Below, in pieces: positions 8,141 through 16,362 of a stretch of 64,000 nt of DNA. The translations under genes and the position numbers were made by a program. The stretch spans positions 62,001-126,000 of the forward strand of contig NZ_ATWN01000009.1 in assembly GCF_000421265.1 (NCBI RefSeq), given 5' to 3'. The notes beneath the pieces were generated by a model. The model worked only from the letters and a program-made list of their open reading frames with translations, did not search any database and was not told the DNA's origin. Source of the stretch: Thalassospira lucentensis MCCC 1A00383 = DSM 14000 (GTDB taxonomy: Bacteria > Pseudomonadota > Alphaproteobacteria > Rhodospirillales > Thalassospiraceae). Within the stretch, counting starts at the first letter, position 1. Each line of letters begins with the position of its first letter.

Positions 8141-9091
8141 ATGGCAATGCATGAACCCAACTGGGACCTTTATCGGACGTTTCTTGCTGTGTTAGAGCAT
8201 GGGTCTCTTTCGGCGGCTGCACGCGTGCTCGGCTTGACGCAGCCGACGGTTGGGCGACACATTGATGAATTGCAAGAGCAGTTGGGAATTGTGCTTTTCA
8301 CCCGGTCGCAATCTGGTTTGGTGCCAACAGATACAGCCATTGGGTTACGTCCACACGCAGAAGCACTGCGATCAACGGCAAAGGCACTTCAACGTGCCGC
8401 AAGTGCCGAGAGAGGTGCCGTTCAAGGTACTGTGCGCATCACCGCAGCTGAAGTGGTCGGCATAGAGGTCTTGCCGCCCATTCTGACGGGTATTCGCAAT
8501 TCATTTCCTGATCTTGAATTTGAGCTTGTGTTGTCAAACCGGGTGGAAAATTTGCTGCGACGCGATGCCGATATTGCGGTGCGTATGGTTGCACCAGATC
8601 AGGATTCCCTCATCGCGCAGAAGACCGGCACCGTTGAGATCGGGTTTTATGCGACGACGCGATATCTTGCGCAATCTGGTTGGGCGGATCGCCATGATAA
8701 AATTGACTGGTCGGAGCTTGTCAAACTTGACCTGATCGGTTTTGACACCAAGACAGCTGACATTCGATCGATCATTGAAAGAAATCAGCACCTTGGTGAT
8801 GTGGAATTTGACATGCGTGTTGATAGCAATACCGCGCAGTTGGCGATGATGCGGGCGGGTTTCGGTGTTGCTCTTTGCCAGTCGCATCTGGCTGCACGAA
8901 GTGGCGATTGTGTGCGTCTGATACCAGAGTTTTCGGTCGGGCTGGACACGTGGATAACCATGCACGAAGGCCTGCGCGATACATTGCGCTGCCGGATGGT
9001 GTTCGATGCCCTGGTTAGGGGAATGAAATCTTATGTGCGCGGTGGCTTAAAAGGTCTTTCCGGGCCGCCTGATGGATCGTTCGGTGACTGA
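8141..9091 (+). CDS. LysR-family transcriptional regulator
   Basis: This is a 316-residue LysR regulator with its HTH at about residues 8-66 (GSLSAAARVLGLTQPTVGRHIDELQEQLG) and an effector-binding domain after residue 90. No ribosome site precedes ATG 8141 or ATG 8147, and the palindrome touches the start, so the message may be leaderless or very short-leadered. Divergence from the SDR gene suggests that gene is its target. The effector is unknown. Confidence 0.85.
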   Translation: MAMHEPNWDLYRTFLAVLEHGSLSAAARVLGLTQPTVGRHIDELQEQLGIVLFTRSQSGLVPTDTAIGLRPHAEALRSTAKALQRAASAERGAVQGTVRITAAEVVGIEVLPPILTGIRNSFPDLEFELVLSNRVENLLRRDADIAVRMVAPDQDSLIAQKTGTVEIGFYATTRYLAQSGWADRHDKIDWSELVKLDLIGFDTKTADIRSIIERNQHLGDVEFDMRVDSNTAQLAMMRAGFGVALCQSHLAARSGDCVRLIPEFSVGLDTWITMHEGLRDTLRCRMVFDALVRGMKSYVRGGLKGLSGPPDGSFGD

Positions 9092-9254
9092 CAGGTGACG
9101 CATGTGGTTTCATGCGAAGCCACGGCGGCCTTATCCTTTTGCCGCAGTGGCTTGTGGTACTGATCACACTGGTTTGCTTGCGATTTGATTGGTTTGCTCC
9201 TAGCTAACAACTGGGTTGGCTTTCATGCCTTACGCAGCAAAAGGAAACCTCAGC

Positions 9255-10544
9255 ATGTTGGATCGAAAGCGCGTCGTTATCGTTGGGGCCGGATTTGGTG
9301 GCATGAGTGCGGCCAAAAAACTTGCTGGTAAAGATGTTGACGTCATTCTGATCGACAAACGCAATCATCACCTGTTTCAACCGTTGCTGTATCAGGTGGC
9401 AACGGCGGATTTATCGCCGGCTGAAATTGCCTGGCCGATCCGCAGCATGTTCAGCAAATCGCCAAATGTTTCCGTTTTTATGGGTGAAGTCACCGGGATT
9501 GATTTGCCAAATCAGCGTGTTCTTTCCGGGAAACATGTTCTGGAATATGACTACCTTGTCTTGGCAACCGGGGCGGTGACGTCCTATTTCGGCAATGATG
9601 ACTGGGCGTCGGTCGCACCGGGTTTGAAGAATATTACCGAGGCGACCAACATCCGCAAAAGCCTTTTAATGGCGTTTGAAAGGGCGGAAAACAGTCAGGA
9701 TGAGGATCAAAAACGCCGACTTTTGAATTTCATTGTTGTTGGCGGTGGTCCGACCGGTGTCGAAATGGCCGGGGCAATTGCCGAACTTGCCAAAAAGACA
9801 CTGTCTGACGATTTTCGCCGAATTGATCCGCGTGACGCGCGTATCATCCTTGCCGAAGGTGGGCCAAGGTTGCTGGCTGCATTCCCCGAAGATTTGTCTG
9901 ACTATACGCAAAAATCGCTTGAAAGCATCGGGGTTGAAGTGCGCGTTGGGCAGGCTGTCACCGAGATCAGCGCACAAGGTGCGAAAATCGGCGATGAATT
10001 TATTCCCAGTGCCAATGTCATCTGGGGGGCCGGGGTTCAGGTTCCTGATTTGCAAGACTGGACGCAAAAGCCTGCGGATCGTGGCGGCCGGATCAAGGTT
10101 GAGGGGGACCTTTCTGTTCCCGGTCATTCGCATGTTTTTGTCATCGGGGATGCGGCCCATGTCACGTGGCGCGATGGTTTAACCGTGCCGGGCATTGCAC
10201 CGGCGGCCAAGCAACAGGGAAAATACGTCGGGCAGCGTATTCTTGATCTGATGAACGGGCGGCAAACATCGCCGTTTAAATACAGTCACGCCGGCAACCT
10301 TGCGACGATTGGCCGACATCGCGCTGTTATGGACCTTAATGGCATCAAGCTAAGAGGATGGCTGGCCTGGTGGTTCTGGGGGCTGGCGCATATTTATTTT
10401 CTGATCGGGTTGCGCGCCCCGGCACTTGTCATGGTGCAATGGATGTGGAGTTACTTGTTTCGTAAAAAAGGTGCGCGCCTGATTACCGGGCAGGACAGGG
10501 AAAATGCGACGGCGGTTGTGCCGCCACCGCAACAGGATACCTGA
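9255..10544 (+). CDS. ndh: Type II NADH dehydrogenase (NDH-2)
   Basis: This 429-residue flavoprotein oxidises NADH and passes electrons to membrane quinone without pumping protons. Two Rossmann motifs are visible: VVIVGAGFGGMSAA for FAD at the start and VVGGGPTGVEMAG for NADH near residue 165. A VIGDAAH FAD motif lies near 300, and AAKQQGKYVG follows. The C-terminal WWFWGLAHIYFLIGL stretch should anchor it at the membrane face. ATG 9255 has AAGGAA eight bases upstream, better than the earlier TTG (9216) or ATG (9225). Confidence 0.9.
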   Translation: MLDRKRVVIVGAGFGGMSAAKKLAGKDVDVILIDKRNHHLFQPLLYQVATADLSPAEIAWPIRSMFSKSPNVSVFMGEVTGIDLPNQRVLSGKHVLEYDYLVLATGAVTSYFGNDDWASVAPGLKNITEATNIRKSLLMAFERAENSQDEDQKRRLLNFIVVGGGPTGVEMAGAIAELAKKTLSDDFRRIDPRDARIILAEGGPRLLAAFPEDLSDYTQKSLESIGVEVRVGQAVTEISAQGAKIGDEFIPSANVIWGAGVQVPDLQDWTQKPADRGGRIKVEGDLSVPGHSHVFVIGDAAHVTWRDGLTVPGIAPAAKQQGKYVGQRILDLMNGRQTSPFKYSHAGNLATIGRHRAVMDLNGIKLRGWLAWWFWGLAHIYFLIGLRAPALVMVQWMWSYLFRKKGARLITGQDRENATAVVPPPQQDT

Positions 10545-10567
10545 ATGATTGTGTGTGGCCACAAACA

Positions 10568-11257
10568 TCAGGCCGCGTTCTCTGTTCTGTGCTTTACGAT
10601 CAAGCGATCAACGATGTTGGCAACCTCGCCCTCGGCTTCGGCGATGGACTGACGGGTGCGGTCATCGGCAAATTCGTCATATTCGATGGCCGTGCCGTAT
10701 TGATCGGTGATCCCGATATATTCAAGCGGGGTGAAAAGAGCACCTTCAACAAAGTTCAGATGCGCAATCCGGCCATCCGGGCCATAGCCGTAATCACCGC
10801 GCGATGACAGGGCAACGATGGATTTATTGCCCGTTACCATCGGCCAATAAGGAACACCGTCGCGCGTCCGGTCAAACCCAAAGGTACGACCCACCCGGAC
10901 GATGTTATCAAGCCAGGCCTTCATCTGGGCGGGCATTCCGAAATTATACATCGGAACACCGGCAACAATCACGTCGGCACGCAGCAGTTCATCGACCAGT
11001 GTGTCACTTTGGGCCAAAGCATCATGCATCCAGTCTTCGCGTTGTTCGGGTTTGGTGAATGCCGCATGGACCCAGTCACCGGTGACGGGTTTGGGCGGGG
11101 ATGCGCCAACATCGCGGTAAATGATTTCATCATCGGGGCGTTGGGTGCGCCAGAGTTCGATGAATTTGGCACTCAGGCGGCGGCTGTGGGAGCCGTGTTG
11201 TTTTTGGTCGGACCGGCCGGGGCGGGCGCTGCTGTCGATGTGCAAGATCGTGGTCAT
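10568..11257 (-). CDS. azoR: FMN-dependent NADH-azoreductase family protein
   Basis: This 229-residue flavodoxin-fold enzyme should reduce quinones or azo compounds with NAD(P)H. Its start, TTILHIDSSARPGRS, is the FMN phosphate-binding loop, and PMYNFGMPAQMKAWLDNIVRVGRTF is the signature block of the AzoR family. A good AGGAGGA site precedes the ATG. It is divergent from a GcvA-like LysR gene. An inverted repeat with a LysR-type T-N11-A pattern lies just before its ribosome site, so quinone- or stress-responsive control by that regulator is plausible. Confidence 0.9.
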   Translation of the reverse strand: MTTILHIDSSARPGRSDQKQHGSHSRRLSAKFIELWRTQRPDDEIIYRDVGASPPKPVTGDWVHAAFTKPEQREDWMHDALAQSDTLVDELLRADVIVAGVPMYNFGMPAQMKAWLDNIVRVGRTFGFDRTRDGVPYWPMVTGNKSIVALSSRGDYGYGPDGRIAHLNFVEGALFTPLEYIGITDQYGTAIEYDEFADDRTRQSIAEAEGEVANIVDRLIVKHRTENAA

Positions 11258-11270
11258 GATATCCTCCTAA

Positions 11271-11289
11271 GGATGATACTTGTTCATCC
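11271..11289. promoter_or_regulatory. LysR-type box between azoR and its regulator
   Basis: GGATGATACTTGTTCATCC has 6-base inverted arms (GGATGA/TCATCC) and an internal T-N11-A. It lies 14 bases before azoR, next to its AGGAGGA site. A second short inverted repeat, TTCAT-GG-ATGAA, lies at 11354-11365 before the LysR gene. Confidence 0.5.
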
Positions 11290-11379
11290 GTTTTTTGTTC
11301 GATGACCAAGACTTGCCTTGTTTTGGATGTTTCGGCAAAATCGAATTCCTCAGTTCATGGATGAATTAGGTTCACCTAT

Positions 11380-12288
11380 ATGTCGTTGCCACCACTTGCC
11401 GCATTGCGGGCCTTTGAGGCCGCCGCCCGCCATCAGAGTTTTAAAAAGGCTGCGGCTGAAATTGCCGTAACGCCGACGGCAATCAGCCATCAGATACGCC
11501 TGCTTGAGGAAACGCTTGGCATTCGTTTGTTTGATCGCAGGCCAAGGCAGGTTGTTTTGACACCGGCGGGGCATGAGCTTTTCCCTGTTCTGCGTGATGG
11601 GTTTGCATCCTTTGCCTTGGCGATTGATCGTGTTGGGCAACGCACAAAGACCAGAAGCCTGACGGTGTCGGTTTTGCCGTCTTTTGCTGCCAAATGGCTG
11701 TTGCCGCGACTTCCGCGCTTTCAGGCCGAACATCCTGATATTCATCTGCGTTTGCATACCTCACCCGAGGTGGTTGATCTGGCAAGCGGGGTTGTCGATA
11801 CTGCAATTCGTTATGGTGCCGGGCCCTACCGCGGACTTGTGGCGCAAACCATGTTTGAAGAACGGTTCGTGCCACTTTGTAGTCCGATGCTCGGTTTGAA
11901 ACATCCCGAAGACCTTAAGAACTGTGCGCTTTTGCATCTCGATTGGCTAAGACCCGATGATCAGACACCGACATGGGAACGCTGGGGCTTGGCAGCGGGT
12001 ATCAGTGGCTTGAAACTTTCGGGGGGGTTTACGTTTTCTGATGATGCCCATGCCATTCAGGCGGCCATTGCCGGTCAGGGTGTGGTTCTGGCCAGCCGTG
12101 AGCTGGCACGCGCCGAACTTGACAGCGGGCTGCTCGTGCAGCCGTTTGGGCCAGTGATCGAAGGTCATACCTACAATCTGGTGCATACCGGCCGCGGCGA
12201 CCATCGGGCAGAAGTCGAGGTGTTTGGAAACTGGATTGCGAGTGAAATTGCCAGATCACAAGAACATTCAAAACCCGCAGGCGATTGA
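11380..12288 (+). CDS. LysR-family regulator, GcvA-like
   Basis: This 302-residue LysR protein has the GcvA-subgroup start, LPPLAALRAFEAAARHQSFKKAAAEIAVTPTAISHQIRLLEE, with the HTH at residues 19-48. The effector domain begins near residue 90 (SVLPSFAAKWLLPRL) and ends in a typical FGNWIASE helix. The GcvA-like sequence does not imply glycine control, since many paralogues regulate neighbours. Its divergent neighbour is azoR, and a LysR box lies between them. Confidence 0.85.
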   Translation: MSLPPLAALRAFEAAARHQSFKKAAAEIAVTPTAISHQIRLLEETLGIRLFDRRPRQVVLTPAGHELFPVLRDGFASFALAIDRVGQRTKTRSLTVSVLPSFAAKWLLPRLPRFQAEHPDIHLRLHTSPEVVDLASGVVDTAIRYGAGPYRGLVAQTMFEERFVPLCSPMLGLKHPEDLKNCALLHLDWLRPDDQTPTWERWGLAAGISGLKLSGGFTFSDDAHAIQAAIAGQGVVLASRELARAELDSGLLVQPFGPVIEGHTYNLVHTGRGDHRAEVEVFGNWIASEIARSQEHSKPAGD

Positions 12289-12355
12289 TGATTGACCTAA
12301 AGGGTCGCATGCGAAACGATACAGTCTTGATATGTAAAGCCATTGAAGGTGCATT

Positions 12356-13147
12356 ATGCCACGTTTCGCTGCCAACCTGTCGTTCCTGTTTGCTGATCTG
12401 CCGTTTGAGAAGCGTTTTGCGGCAGCAGCAGAGGCGGGGTTTGTCGGCGTGGAATATATCGGGGCTTATGATGTGCCGATGGCAACGGCAAAATCGCTTG
12501 TGACCGATAATGGCCTTGAGCAGGTTTTATTCAATCTGCCACTTGGCGACTGGGATGCTGGGGATCGTGGGCTGGCGTGCCGACCGGGCCGTGAAGATGA
12601 ATTTCGTGACTCGGTGGTCAAGGGGCTTGATTATGCGGCGGCGACCAATTGCAAAATGCTTCATTGCATGGCCGGTGTCATGGGCAAGGACGAAGATGCC
12701 GGTGAAATTGCCCGGCTTTATTGCGACAACCTGCTCTATGCCGCCGATCTGGCCGATCAGGCCGGTGTTGACATCCTGATCGAACCGATCAATCCGATGG
12801 ATATGCCGGGCTATTTGCTTAATTCGGTGGAGCAGGCGGCAGTTATCCTCAAACAGCTCGACCATCCACGGCTGGCATTGCAGTTTGATATTTATCACGC
12901 GCAAATTGTCGGCGGGAACATCGCCGCCCGTCTTGACCAGTATCTTGAGATCACCCGCCATGTGCAGGTGGCCGGTGCGCCGGGCCGTCATGAACCCGAT
13001 AGTGGGGAACTGAATTATCCGTTCCTGTTCTATCTATTGGATCGGATCGGGTATGACGGCTGGATTGGCTGTGAATACAAGCCACATGGCAAGACCGAAG
13101 ACGGGCTGGGTTGGCTGCGGCCATGGATGCCTAAGCCGGGGGCCTAA
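12356..13147 (+). CDS. hyi: Hydroxypyruvate isomerase family protein
   Basis: This 263-residue TIM-barrel sugar isomerase of the Hyi family interconverts hydroxypyruvate and tartronate semialdehyde. Family features are the start RFAANLSFLFADLPFEKRFAAAAEAGFVGVE, the FNLPLGDWDAGDRGLACRPGRE block, and likely metal ligands in LIEPIN and QFDIYHAQI; the last strand is GCEYKP. AAGG seven bases before ATG supports the start. It converges on glycerate 2-kinase with only 23 bases between them, and together they would turn hydroxypyruvate-derived carbon into phosphoglycerate. No glyoxylate carboligase or tartronate semialdehyde reductase is in the window. Confidence 0.9.
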   Translation: MPRFAANLSFLFADLPFEKRFAAAAEAGFVGVEYIGAYDVPMATAKSLVTDNGLEQVLFNLPLGDWDAGDRGLACRPGREDEFRDSVVKGLDYAAATNCKMLHCMAGVMGKDEDAGEIARLYCDNLLYAADLADQAGVDILIEPINPMDMPGYLLNSVEQAAVILKQLDHPRLALQFDIYHAQIVGGNIAARLDQYLEITRHVQVAGAPGRHEPDSGELNYPFLFYLLDRIGYDGWIGCEYKPHGKTEDGLGWLRPWMPKPGA

Positions 13148-13170
13148 TCGCCAAAGCTATTTGTGGTGTC

Positions 13171-14433
13171 CTATTCGATCAAAATAGCGCGGAAGTCATT
13201 CACATTGGTCAGGGTCGGGCCAGTGACCAGCAGATCGTCAATCTTGGCAAAGGCGCTATAGGCGTCGTTGTTGGCCAGGTATTCGCGTAGATCAATTCCG
13301 GCATCTTGGGCCTTTTGCCAACTTGTCGGATCAATGATCGCACCGGCGTTGTCTTCGCTGCCATCAATACCATCGGTATCAATCGCAAGCGCGCTAAGGC
13401 CAGCTTGATCGCGAAACTGAATAAGCAGGGATAGCAAAAACTCACTGTTACGTCCGCCGCGTCCGCCTTTGCCACGCACGGTGACCGTGGTTTCTCCACC
13501 AGATAGCAACACACAGGGCTTGGCGGCTGGTTGGCCGTGGTTGGCGACCTGATGGGCGATGCCAGCATGCATGATGGCGACTTCGCGGGCTTCGCCTTCG
13601 ATGGCATCCCCAAGGATTACCGGGTTAAGACCCAATTCGCGCGCGATCTTGGCTGCGGCCTCAAGACTGTCTTGCGGGCGGGCCAGCATCACGGTTTGAT
13701 GCGCGTCAAAGCAGGTATCACCGGGCTTGACAGTTTCATGGGCGCTATTAGTCAGAAGATCCTTGGCAGCCGTAGGAATATCGATCTGATAATGGCGCAG
13801 GATATCAAGCGCATCCTTACCCGTTGTCGGGTCGGCAACCGTTGGACCCGATGCAATGATCGCCGGATCATCACCGGGAACATCAGACACAAGATATGTC
13901 ACCATGCGCGCCGGGGCGGACGCCTGTGCCAGTCTGCCGCCCTTGATTGCGGACAGATGTTTGCGCACGCAGTTCATTTCCGAAATGGTCGCACCACTGC
14001 GCAAAAGTGCCTTGCTGATCGATTGTTTGTCTTCGAGTGTCAAGCCCGGACCGGGCAGGGCCAGCAGGGCTGACCCGCCACCTGAAATCATGCAGACCAC
14101 CAGATCATCTGGGCCAGCTTTTTTGACAATCTCAAGTATGCGTTCGGCGGCCTTTTGACCCGCCGCATCGGGGACCGGGTGGGATGCCTCGACAATTTCG
14201 ATTTTCTCGCAGGCAACCGCGTGTCCATAGCGGGTGACAACCAATCCTTCAAGCGGGCCATCCCACGCCTTTTCAAACGCGCGGGCCATATTGGCCGATG
14301 CCTTGCCTGCCCCAATGACAATGGTTTTGCCTTTTGGCTTTGCGGGCATGTTCAATGGGATTTGAACGGCTGGATCGGCTGCCTTTAACGCAGCATCCAT
14401 CATGGCCAAAAGTTTTTCGCGCGCGGTTGTCAT
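13171..14433 (-). CDS. Glycerate 2-kinase type (TtuD/GckA family)
   Basis: This 420-residue kinase has an N-terminal DUF4147 domain and a C-terminal MOFRL domain. It phosphorylates glycerate, giving 2-phosphoglycerate in characterised relatives. The KTIVIGAGKASANMARAFE start, the ISGGGSALLALP loop and the late LLSGGETTVTVRGKGGRGGRNSEF motif (MOFRL) are diagnostic. It is paired with hyi and the FadR-type regulator. An imperfect GGT-N4-ACC element lies just upstream (14459-14468). Confidence 0.92.
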   Translation of the reverse strand: MTTAREKLLAMMDAALKAADPAVQIPLNMPAKPKGKTIVIGAGKASANMARAFEKAWDGPLEGLVVTRYGHAVACEKIEIVEASHPVPDAAGQKAAERILEIVKKAGPDDLVVCMISGGGSALLALPGPGLTLEDKQSISKALLRSGATISEMNCVRKHLSAIKGGRLAQASAPARMVTYLVSDVPGDDPAIIASGPTVADPTTGKDALDILRHYQIDIPTAAKDLLTNSAHETVKPGDTCFDAHQTVMLARPQDSLEAAAKIARELGLNPVILGDAIEGEAREVAIMHAGIAHQVANHGQPAAKPCVLLSGGETTVTVRGKGGRGGRNSEFLLSLLIQFRDQAGLSALAIDTDGIDGSEDNAGAIIDPTSWQKAQDAGIDLREYLANNDAYSAFAKIDDLLVTGPTLTNVNDFRAILIE

Positions 14434-14493
14434 GTTTAGGTTCCCTGAGTGGCGTTTTGGTCTGTACCGTCTTTGGGCGGCGGTTTGAATATG

Positions 14494-15243
14494 TTAGGTT
14501 GATTGTTTGTCTGAGGCTGTTTTAAAGAAATCAAGGACCGCTTGCAGGTGATTTGACATCGCCTTTTCCGCCGCATCAGGATCGCGTGCGGCAATGGCTT
14601 CGATGATGTCATGATGATGTTCCTGCACCATCCGGTCAAACGAGGGACCGGTCAGATTGTTAAACCGGATTTCCATCAAGGCAGCCTGCAACACATCGTG
14701 CAGCATTTTCATTACGTGATAATAAATGATCGATCCTGTGGCCCGGCCGATCATCATGTGGAGCCGATGATCGTCATCGGCGCGGTATTTGGACGCACGG
14801 CGCGGATCATGGGCCTGACGGTAGGCAATGCGCAGCAACTTGATGTCTTCGTCACTGGCATTGATTGCGGCGCGCCTAGCCGCCCATGTTTCCAGCGTGC
14901 AGCGGATTTCTTGCAGATCACGCAGGTTACTGATGGAATCGCGGACAAGATCGGTCATGGCGGTATCCATGTCGATCCCGGTCGATGACAGGATTTCCGT
15001 TCCACCGCCCTGAACCGCGCGTAAGTAGCCGCGGGTTTTCAATTTTTGCAGGGCCGCACGCACGGAAACCCGGCTGACTTTCATGGTTTCAGCCAGTTGG
15101 CGTTCACCGGGAAGTCGGTCACCGGGCAGGAAAATACCGTCTGAAATCTTTTCAAGCAGCTGGTCTGCGACCTGATCGGCAATCCGTTTGGGACGTTTCG
15201 TTTCCTGATCGTCTGGGGCCGGGGGCATTTTGGCAGACGGCAT
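14494..15243 (-). CDS. GntR-family regulator, FadR/FCD type
   Basis: This 249-residue repressor has a GntR winged helix at about residues 20-90 (LLEKISDGIFLPGDRLPGERQLAETMKVSRVSVRAALQKLKTRGYL) and an all-helical FCD ligand domain, whose metal-binding Asp and His residues include the segment DDDHRLHMMIGRATGS. It lies directly upstream of the glycerate kinase on the same strand, with a gap of about 60 bases, and is likely its regulator. A perfect TGGT-N3-ACCA operator 68 bases upstream suggests autoregulation. The ligand is unknown, though glycolate, glyoxylate or glycerate would fit the context. Confidence 0.9.
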   Translation of the reverse strand: MPSAKMPPAPDDQETKRPKRIADQVADQLLEKISDGIFLPGDRLPGERQLAETMKVSRVSVRAALQKLKTRGYLRAVQGGGTEILSSTGIDMDTAMTDLVRDSISNLRDLQEIRCTLETWAARRAAINASDEDIKLLRIAYRQAHDPRRASKYRADDDHRLHMMIGRATGSIIYYHVMKMLHDVLQAALMEIRFNNLTGPSFDRMVQEHHHDIIEAIAARDPDAAEKAMSNHLQAVLDFFKTASDKQST

Positions 15244-15310
15244 TTTGAGGTTTCTCCAGTCGCGGTTTATCAGCCGATGCTGTCACGAAGTCGTACCGTG
15301 TTTTTATAAA

Positions 15311-15321
15311 TGGTCATACCA
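15311..15321. promoter_or_regulatory. FadR-family operator TGGTCATACCA
   Basis: TGGT-CAT-ACCA is the perfect core recognised by FCD-type GntR regulators (compare the PdhR and LldR sites). It lies upstream of the GntR gene at 15243. The rest of the 15244-15560 gap shows no other clear feature. Confidence 0.7.
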
Positions 15322-15560
15322 GTTTAGGGGATGTTTGGGGCGGACGCAAAGCACGATACGCTCAAGACGCATTGTTATGCCAAGGCTTATTGATAATGAC
15401 CGTTGGTCTTCAGGGTAGATCGGCTTGCATGAGCTTGTCTGAGCGTCGATAAATTGATACTTCAACAGATGTAAACCAACGCAACATACCTGCCCCATGA
15501 CAGGCATGTTTGGCGATGTCCCGGTTTGCCGTTCTGTTACCGACTTTCAGGAGAATACGC

Positions 15561-16361
15561 GTGCGTCACCATGCAGGGCCTCTTTTGGGCCAAGATGATC
15601 CAGCCCCGTTTGAAATTTTGAACGTAATTGGCAAAGGACATTCGCTTTTTGTTTGCGACCATGCATCGCGTGAAATTCCACAAAGTCTTGGTACGCTTGG
15701 CTTGCCGGAAGAGGAACGTAAACGTCATATCGGGTGGGACATCGGGGCGCGCAAAGTAACCGAAATTCTCGTTGACCGGTTTGATTGCCCGGCTGTTCTG
15801 GGGGGGTATTCGCGGTTGGTGATTGATTGTAATCGCCAACTTTGGGATCCGACCGGGATGCCTGAAATTTCTGATCAGACGGTGGTACCGGGCAATAAAA
15901 ACGTGTCGCCCACAGAACATATGAAACGGATCCGTGAGATTTTCCTGCCGTATCATTGGGCGATTGAAGAACAGATTGCCAATTTCCATGCCCATAAAAT
16001 TGTCCCAGCTTTGATCGCAATCCACAGCTTCACGCCGGTGTTTCAAGAGTTTGAACGGCCTTGGGAACTTGGCATTCTTTGGGATCAGGATGATCGTATT
16101 CCAGTTCCGCTGCTGGCCAAGCTGCGCGAACAGAATCCGGGTCTGACCATCGGAGACAATGAACCCTATTCCGGGCAGCAAATGGCCGATTATACCATTG
16201 ATCATCATGGTGAAGCCGGTGGTTTGCCCTGTGTGTCGATTGAAATCCGTCAGGATCTGATTGATACTGATGAAGGATGCGACAAATGGGCAAAAATTCT
16301 CGGCGACGCGTTTGTCGATATTCTTGCCGATCCGAACCTTTATAAGATCAGGAGAGACTGA
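15561..16361 (+). CDS. N-formylglutamate amidohydrolase
   Basis: This 266-residue zinc hydrolase removes formate from N-formylglutamate (histidine degradation) or acts on related N-acyl amino acids. Family motifs are FVCDHASREIP near residue 33, IGWDIGARKV, RLVIDCNR and IHSFTP. The start is GTG 15561, with CAGGAGA six bases upstream, instead of TTG 15510 or ATG 15516. No hut genes are near, so the pathway is unclear. Its stop sits one base before the start of the GCS2-family gene, so the two are coupled. Confidence 0.85.
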   Translation: MRHHAGPLLGQDDPAPFEILNVIGKGHSLFVCDHASREIPQSLGTLGLPEEERKRHIGWDIGARKVTEILVDRFDCPAVLGGYSRLVIDCNRQLWDPTGMPEISDQTVVPGNKNVSPTEHMKRIREIFLPYHWAIEEQIANFHAHKIVPALIAIHSFTPVFQEFERPWELGILWDQDDRIPVPLLAKLREQNPGLTIGDNEPYSGQQMADYTIDHHGEAGGLPCVSIEIRQDLIDTDEGCDKWAKILGDAFVDILADPNLYKIRRD

Positions 16362-16362
16362 T

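Noticed and set aside
10554-10563. Palindrome TGTGGCCACA between ndh and azoR as a terminator
   Set aside because: No loop or T-run; too short to be a terminator and between convergent stops.
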